NCBI GenBank assembly: GCA_016719895.1
Contig: JADJYG010000017.1
Span: forward strand, 1 to 64,000
Reading direction: 5' to 3'
Length of the DNA: 64,000 nucleotides
Source of the DNA: Saprospirales bacterium
GTDB lineage: Bacteria > Bacteroidota > Bacteroidia > Chitinophagales > Saprospiraceae
Shown here: in pieces, positions 1 through 7,431 of the stretch
Layout: the number at the start of each line of letters is the position of its first letter
How positions within the stretch are numbered: position 1 is the stretch's first letter
Notes under the pieces: model-generated
The model's database searches: none
The model's input: only the letters and a program-made list of their open reading frames with translations
Told to the model about the DNA's origin: nothing
Made by a program: the position numbers and the translations under genes

Positions 1-1
1 T

Positions 2-1078
2 GCCGCCAGCACGGGCAAGAGCGACGGCAAAGCCTCCGTACAGGCCAGAGGTGGCAGCGGCCCCTACCAGTACCGCTGGGATAATGGCGAAACGGAAGGG
101 CGGGCGGTCAAACTGGCGGCCGGCAAACATGAAATAACCGTCACGGACGTGTTCGGCTGTTCCACGTCCACTGCGTTGGAAATGACGGAAAACATCCTGC
201 CGCTTGCCGTGCGCATTCAGGAGACCGGGAAAATCGCCTGCAACGGCGGAAAAACCAGCCTGAACGTCAGCGTTAGCGGCGGCAAAGGTCCCTTTCAGTA
301 CCAGTGGAGCGACCCGGCCCTGCAGGGCGCCACGCCCGCTGCCGTAGCCGCCGGCGTGTACCAGCTCGTCGTCAGCGACGCGGCCGGCGGCCGCACGACC
401 ACCGCTTTTCAGGTCCGCCAACCCGATCCGCTGAAAAATACCGCCACGGCGCAAATGCCGGCCACCGCCGGCCAGCTCAACGGCCGCGCACAAGCCCTGT
501 GCGTGGGCGGCACGGCGCCGTACCAGTACCGCTGGGACAACGACGAAACGGCCAATGTGGCCGAACGGCTGTCGCCCGGCGCGCATACGTTCACGGTCAC
601 CGACGCCAACGGCTGCACCAGCACCGGCGTCGTGATGGTTACCGAAAATATCCTGCCCTTGTCGGCCACCATAAAAGACACCGGACCTATTGTTTGTAAC
701 GGCGCCTATACAGGGCTGGTGGCGACCGTGAACGGCGGCAAGGGTCCGTTTCAGTATAAATGGAGCGATGCGACGCTCCAGGGAGACAAACCGCTGGGCG
801 CCGGCGCCGGCAATTACCAGCTCACGGTGACCGACGCCGCCGGTACCCAGACCGTCGCTTCCATTGTAGTCAAACAACCCGACCCCATCGCGCCGGCCGT
901 CACCGTGCAGGCACAGGCCAGCGCCGGCAATGCCGACGGCAAAGTGCGTGTACAGGTCCGGGGCGGCGCCGCGCCCTTCAAATACGCCTGGGACAACGGC
1001 GAAACCACCGATCTGGCCACCCGGCTCAGCCCTGCGGCTCACGTGTTTACCATCACCGACGCCATGGCTGCGCGGTGA
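2..1078 (+). CDS. SprB-repeat surface protein, N-terminal part of a broken gene (open at left edge)
   Basis: The reading frame enters from the left edge and carries SprB-type Ig-like repeats, each ending in a TVTDxxGC-like motif. Two repeat types alternate: one starts ENILPL and holds GPFQYxWSD, the other holds APYQYRWDN. The pair repeats every 456 nt (152 aa). SprB repeats occur in cell-surface adhesins exported by T9SS; surface location is inferred. The frame ends at a stop after a wrong ITDAMAAR reading where ITDANGC is expected, because one A seems missing near 1066. The repeats continue in other frames to about 1335 and join the OmpA-like part that ends at 1946. No start or signal peptide is in the window. 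Confidence 0.8.
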   Translation, partial: AASTGKSDGKASVQARGGSGPYQYRWDNGETEGRAVKLAAGKHEITVTDVFGCSTSTALEMTENILPLAVRIQETGKIACNGGKTSLNVSVSGGKGPFQYQWSDPALQGATPAAVAAGVYQLVVSDAAGGRTTTAFQVRQPDPLKNTATAQMPATAGQLNGRAQALCVGGTAPYQYRWDNDETANVAERLSPGAHTFTVTDANGCTSTGVVMVTENILPLSATIKDTGPIVCNGAYTGLVATVNGGKGPFQYKWSDATLQGDKPLGAGAGNYQLTVTDAAGTQTVASIVVKQPDPIAPAVTVQAQASAGNADGKVRVQVRGGAAPFKYAWDNGETTDLATRLSPAAHVFTITDAMAAR

Positions 1079-1334
1079 CCGGCGTGGCTACCATCCTCGA
1101 AATATCCCGGCCCTCGAAGTCAGCGTGGAAGAAACCGGCGCGATCAAATGCCACGGCGAACCTCCGGCCTCCAGGTGACCGTGCGGCAAAGCCCCCGTAC
1201 CAGTACAGATGGGACAACCCACCTGGAGCAGCGCCGAGGCCGCCGCCCGGGCGCCGCCGCTACCTACGCCGTGCTGGTGACCGACGCCCGGGGAACCACC
1301 AGCTGACGGCCGTGGCATCGTCAAACAGCCCGAA

Positions 1335-1946
1335 GTGCTGGAAGTGGACGTCCACCCGCATCGGCGCCACACCGAGCGGAGCGAAGACGGCAAGGCTACC
1401 CTGATCATCCGGGGCGGCACGGCCCCCATTCAAATCGCCTGGAACAACGGCGAAACCACCTCCACCGCCGCCAAACTCAACCTCGGCGCCCACGCGGTGA
1501 CCGTCACCGACGCCAAAGGCTGCAGCGTGGCCCGACCTGTGCAGATCAAACAACGCATCCTGCCCGAGCTCAACGCCGCCGTATTGCGCAACGGCCAGAC
1601 CATCCGCATGGAACAGCTGCGCTTCGAGGCCGACAGCGCGCGGCTGACCCCGGAGGCCCTGCCTACGCTGGATGAGCTCTACGATTTTATGGAGGAGAAC
1701 GGCAGCATCGTGATCGAGATCGGCGGCCACACCAACAGCACGCCGCCCGACGAGTTCTGCGACCGCCTCTCCACCGCCCGCGCCAAATCGGCCGCCGATT
1801 ACCTGATCGCCAAGGGCGTAGACCCCAAGCGCGTGGTGTACAAAGGCTATGGCAAGCGCAATCCCGTAGCGACCAATACGACGGCTGAAGGCCGGCGGAT
1901 GAACCAGCGCGTGGAAATCAAGATATTGGCGTTGAAGCGGGAGTAG
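1335..1946 (+). CDS. OmpA-like C-terminal domain of the same SprB-repeat protein
   Basis: This frame continues the gene that enters from the left. Its first 60 or so residues are a last SprB repeat (APIQIAWNNGE, then TVTDAKGC). After ILPEL comes an OmpA_C peptidoglycan-binding domain: LRFEADSARLTPEA opens it, IEIGGHTNS matches the HTD/HTN core, and RAKSAADYLI and VVYKGYGKRNPVA follow, ending in RRMNQRVEIKI. The family fold anchors outer-membrane proteins to the cell wall non-covalently, so the whole protein probably links a repeat stalk to the envelope. The GTG at 1335 is not a natural start. About 270 bp upstream contain many one-base disruptions relative to the repeat pattern, so this is better read as one gene with sequence errors or a decayed gene. 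Confidence 0.8.
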   Translation: MLEVDVHPHRRHTERSEDGKATLIIRGGTAPIQIAWNNGETTSTAAKLNLGAHAVTVTDAKGCSVARPVQIKQRILPELNAAVLRNGQTIRMEQLRFEADSARLTPEALPTLDELYDFMEENGSIVIEIGGHTNSTPPDEFCDRLSTARAKSAADYLIAKGVDPKRVVYKGYGKRNPVATNTTAEGRRMNQRVEIKILALKRE

Positions 1947-2044
1947 GGGGAGCATATGGCCGGAGATTCATCATGACAATGTCCACGAATAAAAAGGGAG
2001 AGGGCTGAAGCCTCGGCAGAGGGTGGGTGACGCGGAGTCCGAGC

Positions 2045-2064
2045 CCCCCGGCTGAAGCCGGGGG
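2045..2064. repeat. GC-rich hairpin in the 1947-2130 intergenic gap
   Basis: A perfect 8-bp stem (CCCCCGGC/GCCGGGGG) closes a TGAA loop. It has no strong T-run, so it may be a dispersed palindromic repeat rather than a terminator. A related C4-GGAT...ATCC-G4 hairpin lies near 50465. It separates the SprB/OmpA gene from the TIR gene. Confidence 0.5.
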
Positions 2065-2130
2065 ATTTGCACCCTTTGTGTTTATCTTTACGACCTGATT
2101 CTCTCTGCATGCTATACCATCTTGAACACC

Positions 2131-2985
2131 ATGAAACAGAATTCTTCCGTACGAATTTTTATCAACTACCGAAAAGATGATACCGGCCCCGTCGCGGAAA
2201 ATATTTACCACCGCATGACGAAAGTCTTTGGGGAAGCTGCCATGTTCATAGACGAACAAAACATCGAAACGGGGGAATATTGGGACGAAACCATTTTGAC
2301 AGCGCTTGAATCAGCCGTGTTGGTATTAGCTGTCATCGGCGACAAATGGCTGACGCTTCACGATGCAAAAAAACGCCGGCGTATCGATGGAGAAGATGAT
2401 TGGGTGCGAAAAGAATTGGAAGTTGCACTTCGACACGGCAAAACAATTATTCCTATCTATATCGAACCTGCAGAGCGCCTCGAAGAAGAAAATTTCAACC
2501 ACCCCAACGGCGCATTCCTGAAAGATAACCTACCCAAAATTCAAGGCATTGCTAAAGTGAACTCCCGTTCCTTAGAGAAAGACCTGCATGAACTCATTTA
2601 TAAAACGATTCCGGGTTTAGGGATTCAACCCCTCCTATCGCATGAAGGGGCGCCCCGGGAAATAGATATTTTGGCCAATTACCCCTTGTCCGTTCAACCC
2701 GACAAAAACAAACTTCCGGCTCCTTATGTGGGTTTGAGACCCTTCGATACAAAAGAAGCCTTTCTGTTTTTCGGGCGGGACAATGATATCCTTAAACTGA
2801 TTAAAAAGATTGAGTCCGCCGACCGCGACAACCAAATCCTCCTGTACCACGGACGCTCGGGTGTGGGCAAATCATCCATCCTGACAGCCGGGTTGTATCC
2901 CCGGATAAAAACCAAGGCTGGGAAGCACCCAAACCCCGCCGGCGAAACAGAGAAAAAGGCATGGCCGCCGACCTGCTCGAGCTAA
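2131..2985 (+). CDS. TIR-STAND-FGE conflict protein, segment 1: TIR domain and P-loop
   Basis: This is the first readable segment of one gene spanning 2131-5250 (about 1040 aa if three single-base losses are restored). Residues 5-130 form a TIR_2-type domain: RIFINYRKDD, MFIDEQNIETG, VLAVIGDKWL and the DDWVRKELEVAL helix, where bacterial TIR NADases usually place their catalytic Glu. Around residue 190 PYVGLRPFDTKEAFLFFGRD starts a novel-STAND NTPase, with Walker A GRSGVGKSS. The ATG at 2131 fits the TIR start better than the in-frame TTG at 2122. The frame breaks near 2919; adding one base gives KAWEAPKPRRR and continues. By family analogy, a ligand sensed by the C-terminus would drive NTPase oligomerisation and TIR NAD+ cleavage; this is inferred. 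Confidence 0.75.
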   Translation: MKQNSSVRIFINYRKDDTGPVAENIYHRMTKVFGEAAMFIDEQNIETGEYWDETILTALESAVLVLAVIGDKWLTLHDAKKRRRIDGEDDWVRKELEVALRHGKTIIPIYIEPAERLEEENFNHPNGAFLKDNLPKIQGIAKVNSRSLEKDLHELIYKTIPGLGIQPLLSHEGAPREIDILANYPLSVQPDKNKLPAPYVGLRPFDTKEAFLFFGRDNDILKLIKKIESADRDNQILLYHGRSGVGKSSILTAGLYPRIKTKAGKHPNPAGETEKKAWPPTCSS

Positions 2986-3031
2986 TGGCGCAAACCGACG
3001 ATTTTCAACCCCGCCTTTCGTCCTCGACCAG

Positions 3032-4345
3032 GTGGAGGAAGTGTTTTCCAACCCGTGGGAAGACCGGGAAAAGGAAATCGCCGATTTTCAGAATGCCCTG
3101 CGTCAGTTTCGGGAAACATGCGAAAAAGATCGCCTGCTGCTCAGTTTTCGCAGCGACTATTTCACCCTCGTTCGCAAAATACTCGACGACGACAACATCC
3201 CCTGGGGCGAACTGGAACTTTTCCCCCTCGACCGGCCCGGTATCCTCCAGGCGATCAGGGGCGTCATGGAAAAAACCAGTCTTGGGGAATTCTACCGGCT
3301 CGCTTTCTACCCGCCTGTCTTGCCTGACACCATCTGCGACGACGTGTCGAAGGACAAAAACTCCTCCCATGTCACACCCCTGCTTCAATACCAATTAGAC
3401 AAACTTTTCCACAAAGCCGCTCCCGATTGGGAAATGACGCATGACCCCGTGACCATTACTGCCGGGCACTATTCGGACGAATTCCGCAAAGAAAGCCTGG
3501 ACGCATTGCTCGAGGACGAGCTGGGATTCTTAAAAAACGACTGGCCCCGGCACACTGAAAGCGGCCTGGCGCTCGACGTCCTCACGGGCTACATCACCGA
3601 CCAAATGACCGCTGCCGAGCGACCCGACAGCGACATTTGTGCAGCCTACGCCCATGTCGCTGATTTTGCCTCGTTCTTCGATTACCTCAAAAACCGCCGC
3701 TCCCTCCTGATCGGAACGGCGAGCGCCGATGGGCAACAAGCAGCCCGCCTTGCCCACGACTCCCTGGCGCCATTGCTCTATGCGCGGTTTAAAAACTCCA
3801 CCGCCCCAGGGCAACGAGCCTGGCAGGTGTTGGAACCCAAGCTGAACGACCTGAACAAGGGTATCGCGCCTACGCTCATCTCGCCCGAAGACCTGCAAAT
3901 CGTGCAGGACGGCAGCCAGGGCATGCGCCGTCTGCCCCAATTGGATGAACTGATAAAAGCGAGCCGAAAAGATGCGGAAAACAGAGAAAGAGAACGCACT
4001 GAAAACTACTTGTATATCTTCAACAGCTTTGCCGACGTGGGCATTGAGCTGATCTATACGCTCGAACATGAAAAAGCGCTCGAAAAGTTCAAGACCGCCG
4101 TCGCCATGGAGTTCGACCCGACAGTCAAACAACAAAAACTGACGGCCCGCTCGAAGCGTTGCTCTTTTTCTTCGCAGAAGCCGGCAGAAGACCGCACCTG
4201 GCCCGCGAAGCCGCTGCGCTTTTGCGGGAATTGCCACCCGCCGCAGCCCTCGGGGCGGCGCCTCAAAAATGCCTGTCCGAAAATTGGGAAAACCGCCGCC
4301 AATTTACTCCCCTCCTGGAAGCCCTGCCCACCTGCTCCGTGCTGA
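3032..4345 (+). CDS. TIR-STAND-FGE conflict protein, segment 2: STAND NTPase core
   Basis: This segment continues the gene begun at 2131. Restoring one C in the run at 3009-3012 gives PPFVLDQVEEVF, the Walker B-like DQxEE motif typical of nSTAND1 NTPases, so the true in-frame region begins near 3013 and the Met at 3032 is internal. The rest matches the conserved nSTAND layout: LLLSFRSDYFTLV, PLDRPGILQAI, DALLEDELGFL, RRSLLIG and RLAHDSLAPLLYARF, the winged-helix-like end of the NTPase module. A linker with ENRERERTENY follows. The authentic frame ends near 4146-4148, where one C seems lost; residues read beyond that up to 4345 are out-of-frame translation. Confidence 0.7.
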   Translation: MEEVFSNPWEDREKEIADFQNALRQFRETCEKDRLLLSFRSDYFTLVRKILDDDNIPWGELELFPLDRPGILQAIRGVMEKTSLGEFYRLAFYPPVLPDTICDDVSKDKNSSHVTPLLQYQLDKLFHKAAPDWEMTHDPVTITAGHYSDEFRKESLDALLEDELGFLKNDWPRHTESGLALDVLTGYITDQMTAAERPDSDICAAYAHVADFASFFDYLKNRRSLLIGTASADGQQAARLAHDSLAPLLYARFKNSTAPGQRAWQVLEPKLNDLNKGIAPTLISPEDLQIVQDGSQGMRRLPQLDELIKASRKDAENRERERTENYLYIFNSFADVGIELIYTLEHEKALEKFKTAVAMEFDPTVKQQKLTARSKRCSFSSQKPAEDRTWPAKPLRFCGNCHPPQPSGRRLKNACPKIGKTAANLLPSWKPCPPAPC

Positions 4346-5250
4346 AAAAACGGTACTATCCTCATATGGTACCCATACCGGGCGGCGCCTTCGACATGGG
4401 AAGCGCAGTGGATGCGCCCGACCACCAAAGCGACGAAACCCTGCACCGGGTTGCACTTTCCCCTTACCAAATTGCCGATACGCCGCTCACATTTTACCAA
4501 TACGCGTTGTACTGCGAGGCAACCGATGAAAGTATCGCAGGACATTCGCCCGGCTGGGGAAAATTCGGCGACCACCCCCTCGTTAATATCAGCTGGTACG
4601 AGGCTTTAACGTATTGCAACTGGCTCAGCACGCAGCTTTTGGGCGAAAAAAACGCCTGTTATGCTATCACAAGGGCACGAAACAGCGACCCGAATAACCA
4701 GGTAAATAACGACTACCTGAAATGGAAAGTCGAATGCACACCGACCCGCCCAACCTATCGCTTGCCCACCGAGGCAGAATGGGAATTCGCCGCGCGGGGC
4801 GGTGGCGCTTCCATCCATACAGTTTATGCAGGCAGCGACAACCTGGACGAAGCAGGTTGGTACTGGAAAAATTCGAGGGGTGACGGGGGTAAACAACTCG
4901 ACGGGGTTTGGCAGGAACGTGTACAAGATATTTTGACATATTGTACCACGCATCCGGTCAAAGGGAAAAAACCGGTTAAAACAGCCGGCGGCAGCGAAAT
5001 TTTCGACCTTAGCGGCAACGTGTATGAATGGTGTTGGGATTGGTATGATGCCGAATATTATAACAAGTGTAAACAACAGGAGAAACCGATGGAATGTCCC
5101 ATAGGAGCCGAATCCAGTAACGCCGGCCGCGTTGTCCGCGGCGGGAGTTGGGGCATCACCCCGGAGTACTGCCGGGTGGCGTACCGCGGCAGGTCCCGCC
5201 CCGGCTACCGCAACGACAGCTTAGGCTTCCGCCTGGTTTTCGTCCCGTAG
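4159..5250 (+). CDS. TIR-STAND-FGE conflict protein, segment 3: FGE-sulfatase/C-type-lectin-fold sensor
   Basis: This is the C-terminal part of the gene begun at 2131; the CTG-like start at 4159 is internal. From residue 70 it is a formylglycine-generating-enzyme (SUMF1) fold: MVPIPGGAFDMGS, NISWYEALTYCNWLS, YRLPTEAEWEFAARGG, DLSGNVYEWCWDWY, RVVRGGSW and SLGFRLV at the extreme C-terminus. In bacteria this fold is often a ligand-binding C-type-lectin-like module, and it is the usual scaffold of DGR-diversified proteins. The last 40 codons look like a DGR variable region (see 5131-5247), so this domain is probably a hypervariable sensor fused to the STAND switch. True sulfatase maturation is unlikely because of the TIR-STAND fusion; I did not identify the catalytic Cys pair. 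Confidence 0.8.
   Translation: MLFFFAEAGRRPHLAREAAALLRELPPAAALGAAPQKCLSENWENRRQFTPLLEALPTCSVLKKRYYPHMVPIPGGAFDMGSAVDAPDHQSDETLHRVALSPYQIADTPLTFYQYALYCEATDESIAGHSPGWGKFGDHPLVNISWYEALTYCNWLSTQLLGEKNACYAITRARNSDPNNQVNNDYLKWKVECTPTRPTYRLPTEAEWEFAARGGGASIHTVYAGSDNLDEAGWYWKNSRGDGGKQLDGVWQERVQDILTYCTTHPVKGKKPVKTAGGSEIFDLSGNVYEWCWDWYDAEYYNKCKQQEKPMECPIGAESSNAGRVVRGGSWGITPEYCRVAYRGRSRPGYRNDSLGFRLVFVP
5131..5247 (+). other. Putative DGR variable region (VR) at the 3' end of the FGE domain
   Basis: The final 39 sense codons run from VVRGGSW to GFRLVFVP, the place where DGR target proteins carry their variable region. Codons at surface-loop positions (5152, 5155, 5158, 5182, 5188, 5194, 5203, 5206, 5212, 5215 and 5218) all end in C and encode G, I, T, Y, G, S, G, Y, N, D and S. 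That is the outcome expected if AAC codons of a template repeat were mutated only at adenines. Invariant scaffold residues between them (R, GG, W, C, LGFR) are kept. Caution: undiversified FGE domains have a similar C-terminus, and no template repeat is in the window. Confidence 0.55.
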
Positions 5251-5313
5251 TCAGTCTGCAGGCCATACCGGCTTTACTTATGAGCAAAGCGAGTTGTTGA
5301 AAAAAATGAGCAA

Positions 5314-5334
5314 GGGGAGGAGGGACGACTCCCC
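5314..5334 (+). terminator. Hairpin 64 bp after the TIR-STAND-FGE stop
   Basis: GGGGAG at 5314-5319 pairs with CTCCCC at 5329-5334, followed by GCGCG and seven T. It could be an intrinsic terminator. DGR targets also carry a stem-loop just after the variable region that guides retrohoming, so this hairpin could have that role instead; the sequence cannot decide. Confidence 0.5.
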
Positions 5335-5373
5335 TGCGCGTTTTTTTGAGACAACAAGCGTTTTTTTATCCTA

Positions 5374-5400
5374 CCGCCTCAGGCGGTCGAATTTTTTTTT
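5374..5400 (+). terminator. Intrinsic-terminator-like hairpin with T-tract
   Basis: CCGCC at 5374-5378 pairs with GGCGG at 5382-5386 over a TCA loop, followed within 5 nt by a run of nine T. It lies between the FGE-domain gene and the 59-codon gene at 5415, so that small gene may be only weakly co-transcribed. Confidence 0.5.
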
Positions 5401-5414
5401 GAAAAACGGGTTTT

Positions 5415-5594
5415 ATGCAAATCAAACTTTTTACTATTCCCGTCGGCGACAGCGGCGGGGCCTTGCAGGAGATGAACGCGTTTTTGCGGGGCAACAAAAT
5501 CCTGGAAGTGGAGAACAAGCTCATGGGCAACGAAAACGGGGCGTACTGGTGCTTTTGCGTGCGGTACATCGAGCGGGCGCACCCGGAGGCTTGA
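5415..5594 (+). CDS. DGR-type accessory protein, truncated (59 aa)
   Basis: The ATG at 5415 opens MQIKLFTIPVGDSG, followed by NAFLRGNKILEVE and NGAYWCFCVRYIE. I recognise this as the N-terminus of the HRDC-type accessory protein often encoded between a DGR target and its reverse transcriptase; those proteins are, as I recall, about twice this length. The frame stops at TGA 5592-5594. Reading through that stop in the same frame gives LTPGEAERRR, resembling the family's continuation, before a second stop at 5634. The gene therefore looks cut by a nonsense change and a downstream deletion. It sits 164 bp after the FGE-domain gene. Family assignment is from memory and should be confirmed by a profile search. 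Confidence 0.6.
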   Translation: MQIKLFTIPVGDSGGALQEMNAFLRGNKILEVENKLMGNENGAYWCFCVRYIERAHPEA

Positions 5595-5947
5595 CTAACC
5601 CCGGGCGAGGCGGAAAGGCGTAGATTTTGGCGCTAAGCAAGGCTCATTTTTGTGGGAATAGCCTTGTCCTATTGCCGAATAAATAGCCGAAGCATAGCGG
5701 TAAAAGATGCGTCTTGCCGACCGGTAGGGGTTTTCAGACGGTTTCTAAGCCTTTATCCCCTGTGGAAAAATATTTTACCCCGCCTTTGCTGCAACTCCGC
5801 GGATTTATGGCGAAATTTACCTGGCCCTCCGACACCTTTTTGCTCCTTGACAACGCCGTTCAGCATCCCATTGCAGTACTAAAAAACGTAAATGAACCGT
5901 TGGAAGGGGGGGATTTGGGCTCACAAATGGGCTAAGAAACAAGGGAA
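5595..5947. other. Gap where a DGR reverse transcriptase would be expected; no gene seen
   Basis: I see no reverse transcriptase motif (YxDD-type) and no copy of the VR that would act as template repeat. The stretch begins with the decayed tail of the accessory gene (to about 5634), carries one copy of the AGAAACCGTCTGA repeat at 5731-5750 and a partial copy at 5931-5940, and ends at the hipT stop. It looks like a deletion scar or repeat-insertion zone. Confidence 0.5.
5731..5750 (-). repeat. Dispersed repeat, copy A (core AGAAACCGTCTGA)
   Basis: On the minus strand this reads GCTTAGAAACCGTCTGAAAA. The same 13-bp core occurs at 25658-25677 and 50587-50606 on the plus strand, with matching flanks. 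It lies in the gap after the broken DGR accessory gene. Confidence 0.6.
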
Positions 5948-6889
5948 TTATTGGAGCCTGTTGAACCGGTCTTGCAAGAGTTTTTTATATTCCGATTTCA
6001 AGCTGTCGTTTAGAAAACTGACCTCAATAAAGTTCAACCATGTTTGCTTTGCCCGCTCCAGTTTCAGGAAGATATTTTCCTGTTGTTTTCCGTCCAGTTT
6101 GCAGGTGGTAAAGGCTGCGATGAAATCGTTTCGGTTAATTTTTTTCTTTTTGCCGTTCAGGTTTAGTGCAAGGTCTTCGTCATCCGCCGGATTCACCAGT
6201 GCCGTGGCTACCATATCATATCCTGGCGCCAACACATGACGATTCTGGGGAAGCCGGATGAGGGAAAAATTCTTCAGGTGCATATCGGCATTGCCGGTGA
6301 GGAAAGAAAACAGGACTTGTTCGAAGAAATTCACCACATCCAGGCCCGGGGTGGAGGAGTATTTCCGGATCGTTTTGGCGATCTGTTCGTATGAGCCCTG
6401 ATATTTGTCTTCCGTCAATTTTTCCGTCAGTTGGCACATGTCTTCCATGTGCAATTTATTTGCCCCAATGCGGTCAATTCTTTTCGTGATGTAAGCCAGA
6501 TTCCCTGATTGCAAACGGATCAAACTGTGGGGTACTACGGCTATCCGGGCGATTTCCGCAAGATGCATCGTCAGGTCTTCCACTTCGGGAAGTTGCGGGT
6601 AATGCCGTGTGGGAGGCTTCAGGATATATGCGCCCCAAAGCCCAACAATGCTAAAACGTTTCGGTTCTCCCCGGCTTCCGCCCGTACCAATACTTAGTGA
6701 TATTTTAGGCTGTACACCGGTCACTGTCATCTGGCTCCTGATTACTTGTGTAGCCAATTCCTCCATCTGTTCTTCGCTGTACGGAAATACGGGAGGCAAC
6801 TGCTGACCGAACAGCTTTTTGCTGCATCTGGCGTGGAAATCAGACGCTCCCGCCTCCAGCGGTTGGTAGCAAAACAGGCATCTTTTCAT
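5948..6889 (-). CDS. hipT: HipT-like serine/threonine kinase toxin (HipA C-terminal domain)
   Basis: This 313-aa protein corresponds to the C-terminal kinase domains of HipA. A Cys-containing N-terminus (CLFCY...HARC) typical of Bacteroidota homologues is followed by TGVQPKISLS, the flexible P-loop with the regulatory Ser region, then AYILKPP with the ATP-binding Lys. FLTGNADMHLKNFSL carries the catalytic Asp and Asn, and APGYDMVAT the metal-binding Asp. HipA/HipT kinases phosphorylate aminoacyl-tRNA synthetases (GltX for HipA, TrpS for E. coli HipT) and halt growth. The ATG overlaps the stop of the preceding hipS by 4 nt, so the two are translationally coupled. All kinase motifs are intact, so the toxin is probably active. 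Confidence 0.85.
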   Translation of the reverse strand: MKRCLFCYQPLEAGASDFHARCSKKLFGQQLPPVFPYSEEQMEELATQVIRSQMTVTGVQPKISLSIGTGGSRGEPKRFSIVGLWGAYILKPPTRHYPQLPEVEDLTMHLAEIARIAVVPHSLIRLQSGNLAYITKRIDRIGANKLHMEDMCQLTEKLTEDKYQGSYEQIAKTIRKYSSTPGLDVVNFFEQVLFSFLTGNADMHLKNFSLIRLPQNRHVLAPGYDMVATALVNPADDEDLALNLNGKKKKINRNDFIAAFTTCKLDGKQQENIFLKLERAKQTWLNFIEVSFLNDSLKSEYKKLLQDRFNRLQ

Positions 6890-7218
6890 GGGGCTTCCTC
6901 CGTTATAATTGGGTGAACGCTAACGGCGCCGATACAATCCCTGCAGCAAGCCAGCAATAATCCCATACGGTCGCGTGGGTTTAATTTCCAGTTTTTTTCA
7001 GCAATTTCCAGTAACCAGCCTTCCGGAATCAAGCCATCAAAAAATGGGAACAACACATTGCTGGTAAAGGGCTTGGTTTGTAAAGGCAAGGTCAGGCTGA
7101 CTGGTTCCACTCCTGAGTGGCTTTGATAATCGGTGTCATATTCGAAGTGGTATCCCTCCTCGTCTTGTGTCAGCCAACCGGCAGTGGTGTCATATAATTT
7201 GATTTCAGCCTTTCGCAT
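6886..7218 (-). CDS. hipS: HipS-like protein (HipA N-terminal subdomain, free-standing)
   Basis: This 110-aa protein matches the HipA N-terminal (couple_hipA) domain: AGWLTQDEEGYHFEYD, SLTLPL, FPFFDGLIPEGWLLE and DRMGLLLACCRDCIGAV. In classical HipBA this is the first domain of HipA. As a separate gene between hipB and hipT it matches the tripartite HipBST systems, where HipS acts as the antitoxin that binds HipT. It starts 1 nt after the hipB stop and overlaps hipT by 4 nt (ATGA). The gene order B-S-T and the tight spacing support one operon. Assignment of antitoxin activity is by analogy. Confidence 0.85.
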   Translation of the reverse strand: MRKAEIKLYDTTAGWLTQDEEGYHFEYDTDYQSHSGVEPVSLTLPLQTKPFTSNVLFPFFDGLIPEGWLLEIAEKNWKLNPRDRMGLLLACCRDCIGAVSVHPIITEEAP

Positions 7219-7219
7219 T

Positions 7220-7426
7220 TCATTCGATATTTCGACTTACAGGCACTGGTCCGATCTGGTGTCCAAAAAGTTGTAAAACCTGGTTCACCTTGTCGAGCCG
7301 CAGGGTTGTTTTGCCCTGTTCCAGTTCCCGTACAAAACGAAGCCCTACGCCGGCTTTTTCTGCCAGTTCCGGCTGGGTGAGCCCGGCAAGCCGTCTTTTT
7401 TCTTTGACAAAAGCATTTAATTGCAT
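7220..7426 (-). CDS. hipB: HipB-like XRE-family DNA-binding regulator
   Basis: This 68-aa protein is a single helix-turn-helix of the Xre/HipB type: FVKEKRRLAGLTQPELAEKAG, then VGLRFVRELEQGKTTLRLDKV and VLQLFGHQIG, the usual HipB ending. It is the first gene of the hipB-hipS-hipT operon and probably represses it by binding the two ACCCTTTCGGGT palindromes just upstream (7432-7445 and 7471-7484). Tripartite systems use HipB mainly for autoregulation and to augment HipS neutralisation. The ATG at 7426 is the only Met that preserves the first helix. Confidence 0.88.
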   Translation of the reverse strand: MQLNAFVKEKRRLAGLTQPELAEKAGVGLRFVRELEQGKTTLRLDKVNQVLQLFGHQIGPVPVSRNIE

Positions 7427-7431
7427 GAATA

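Noticed and set aside
5595..5947. A DGR reverse transcriptase or template repeat downstream of the accessory gene
   Set aside because: I searched the stretch by eye for YxDD-type motifs and for a copy of the variable region and found neither.
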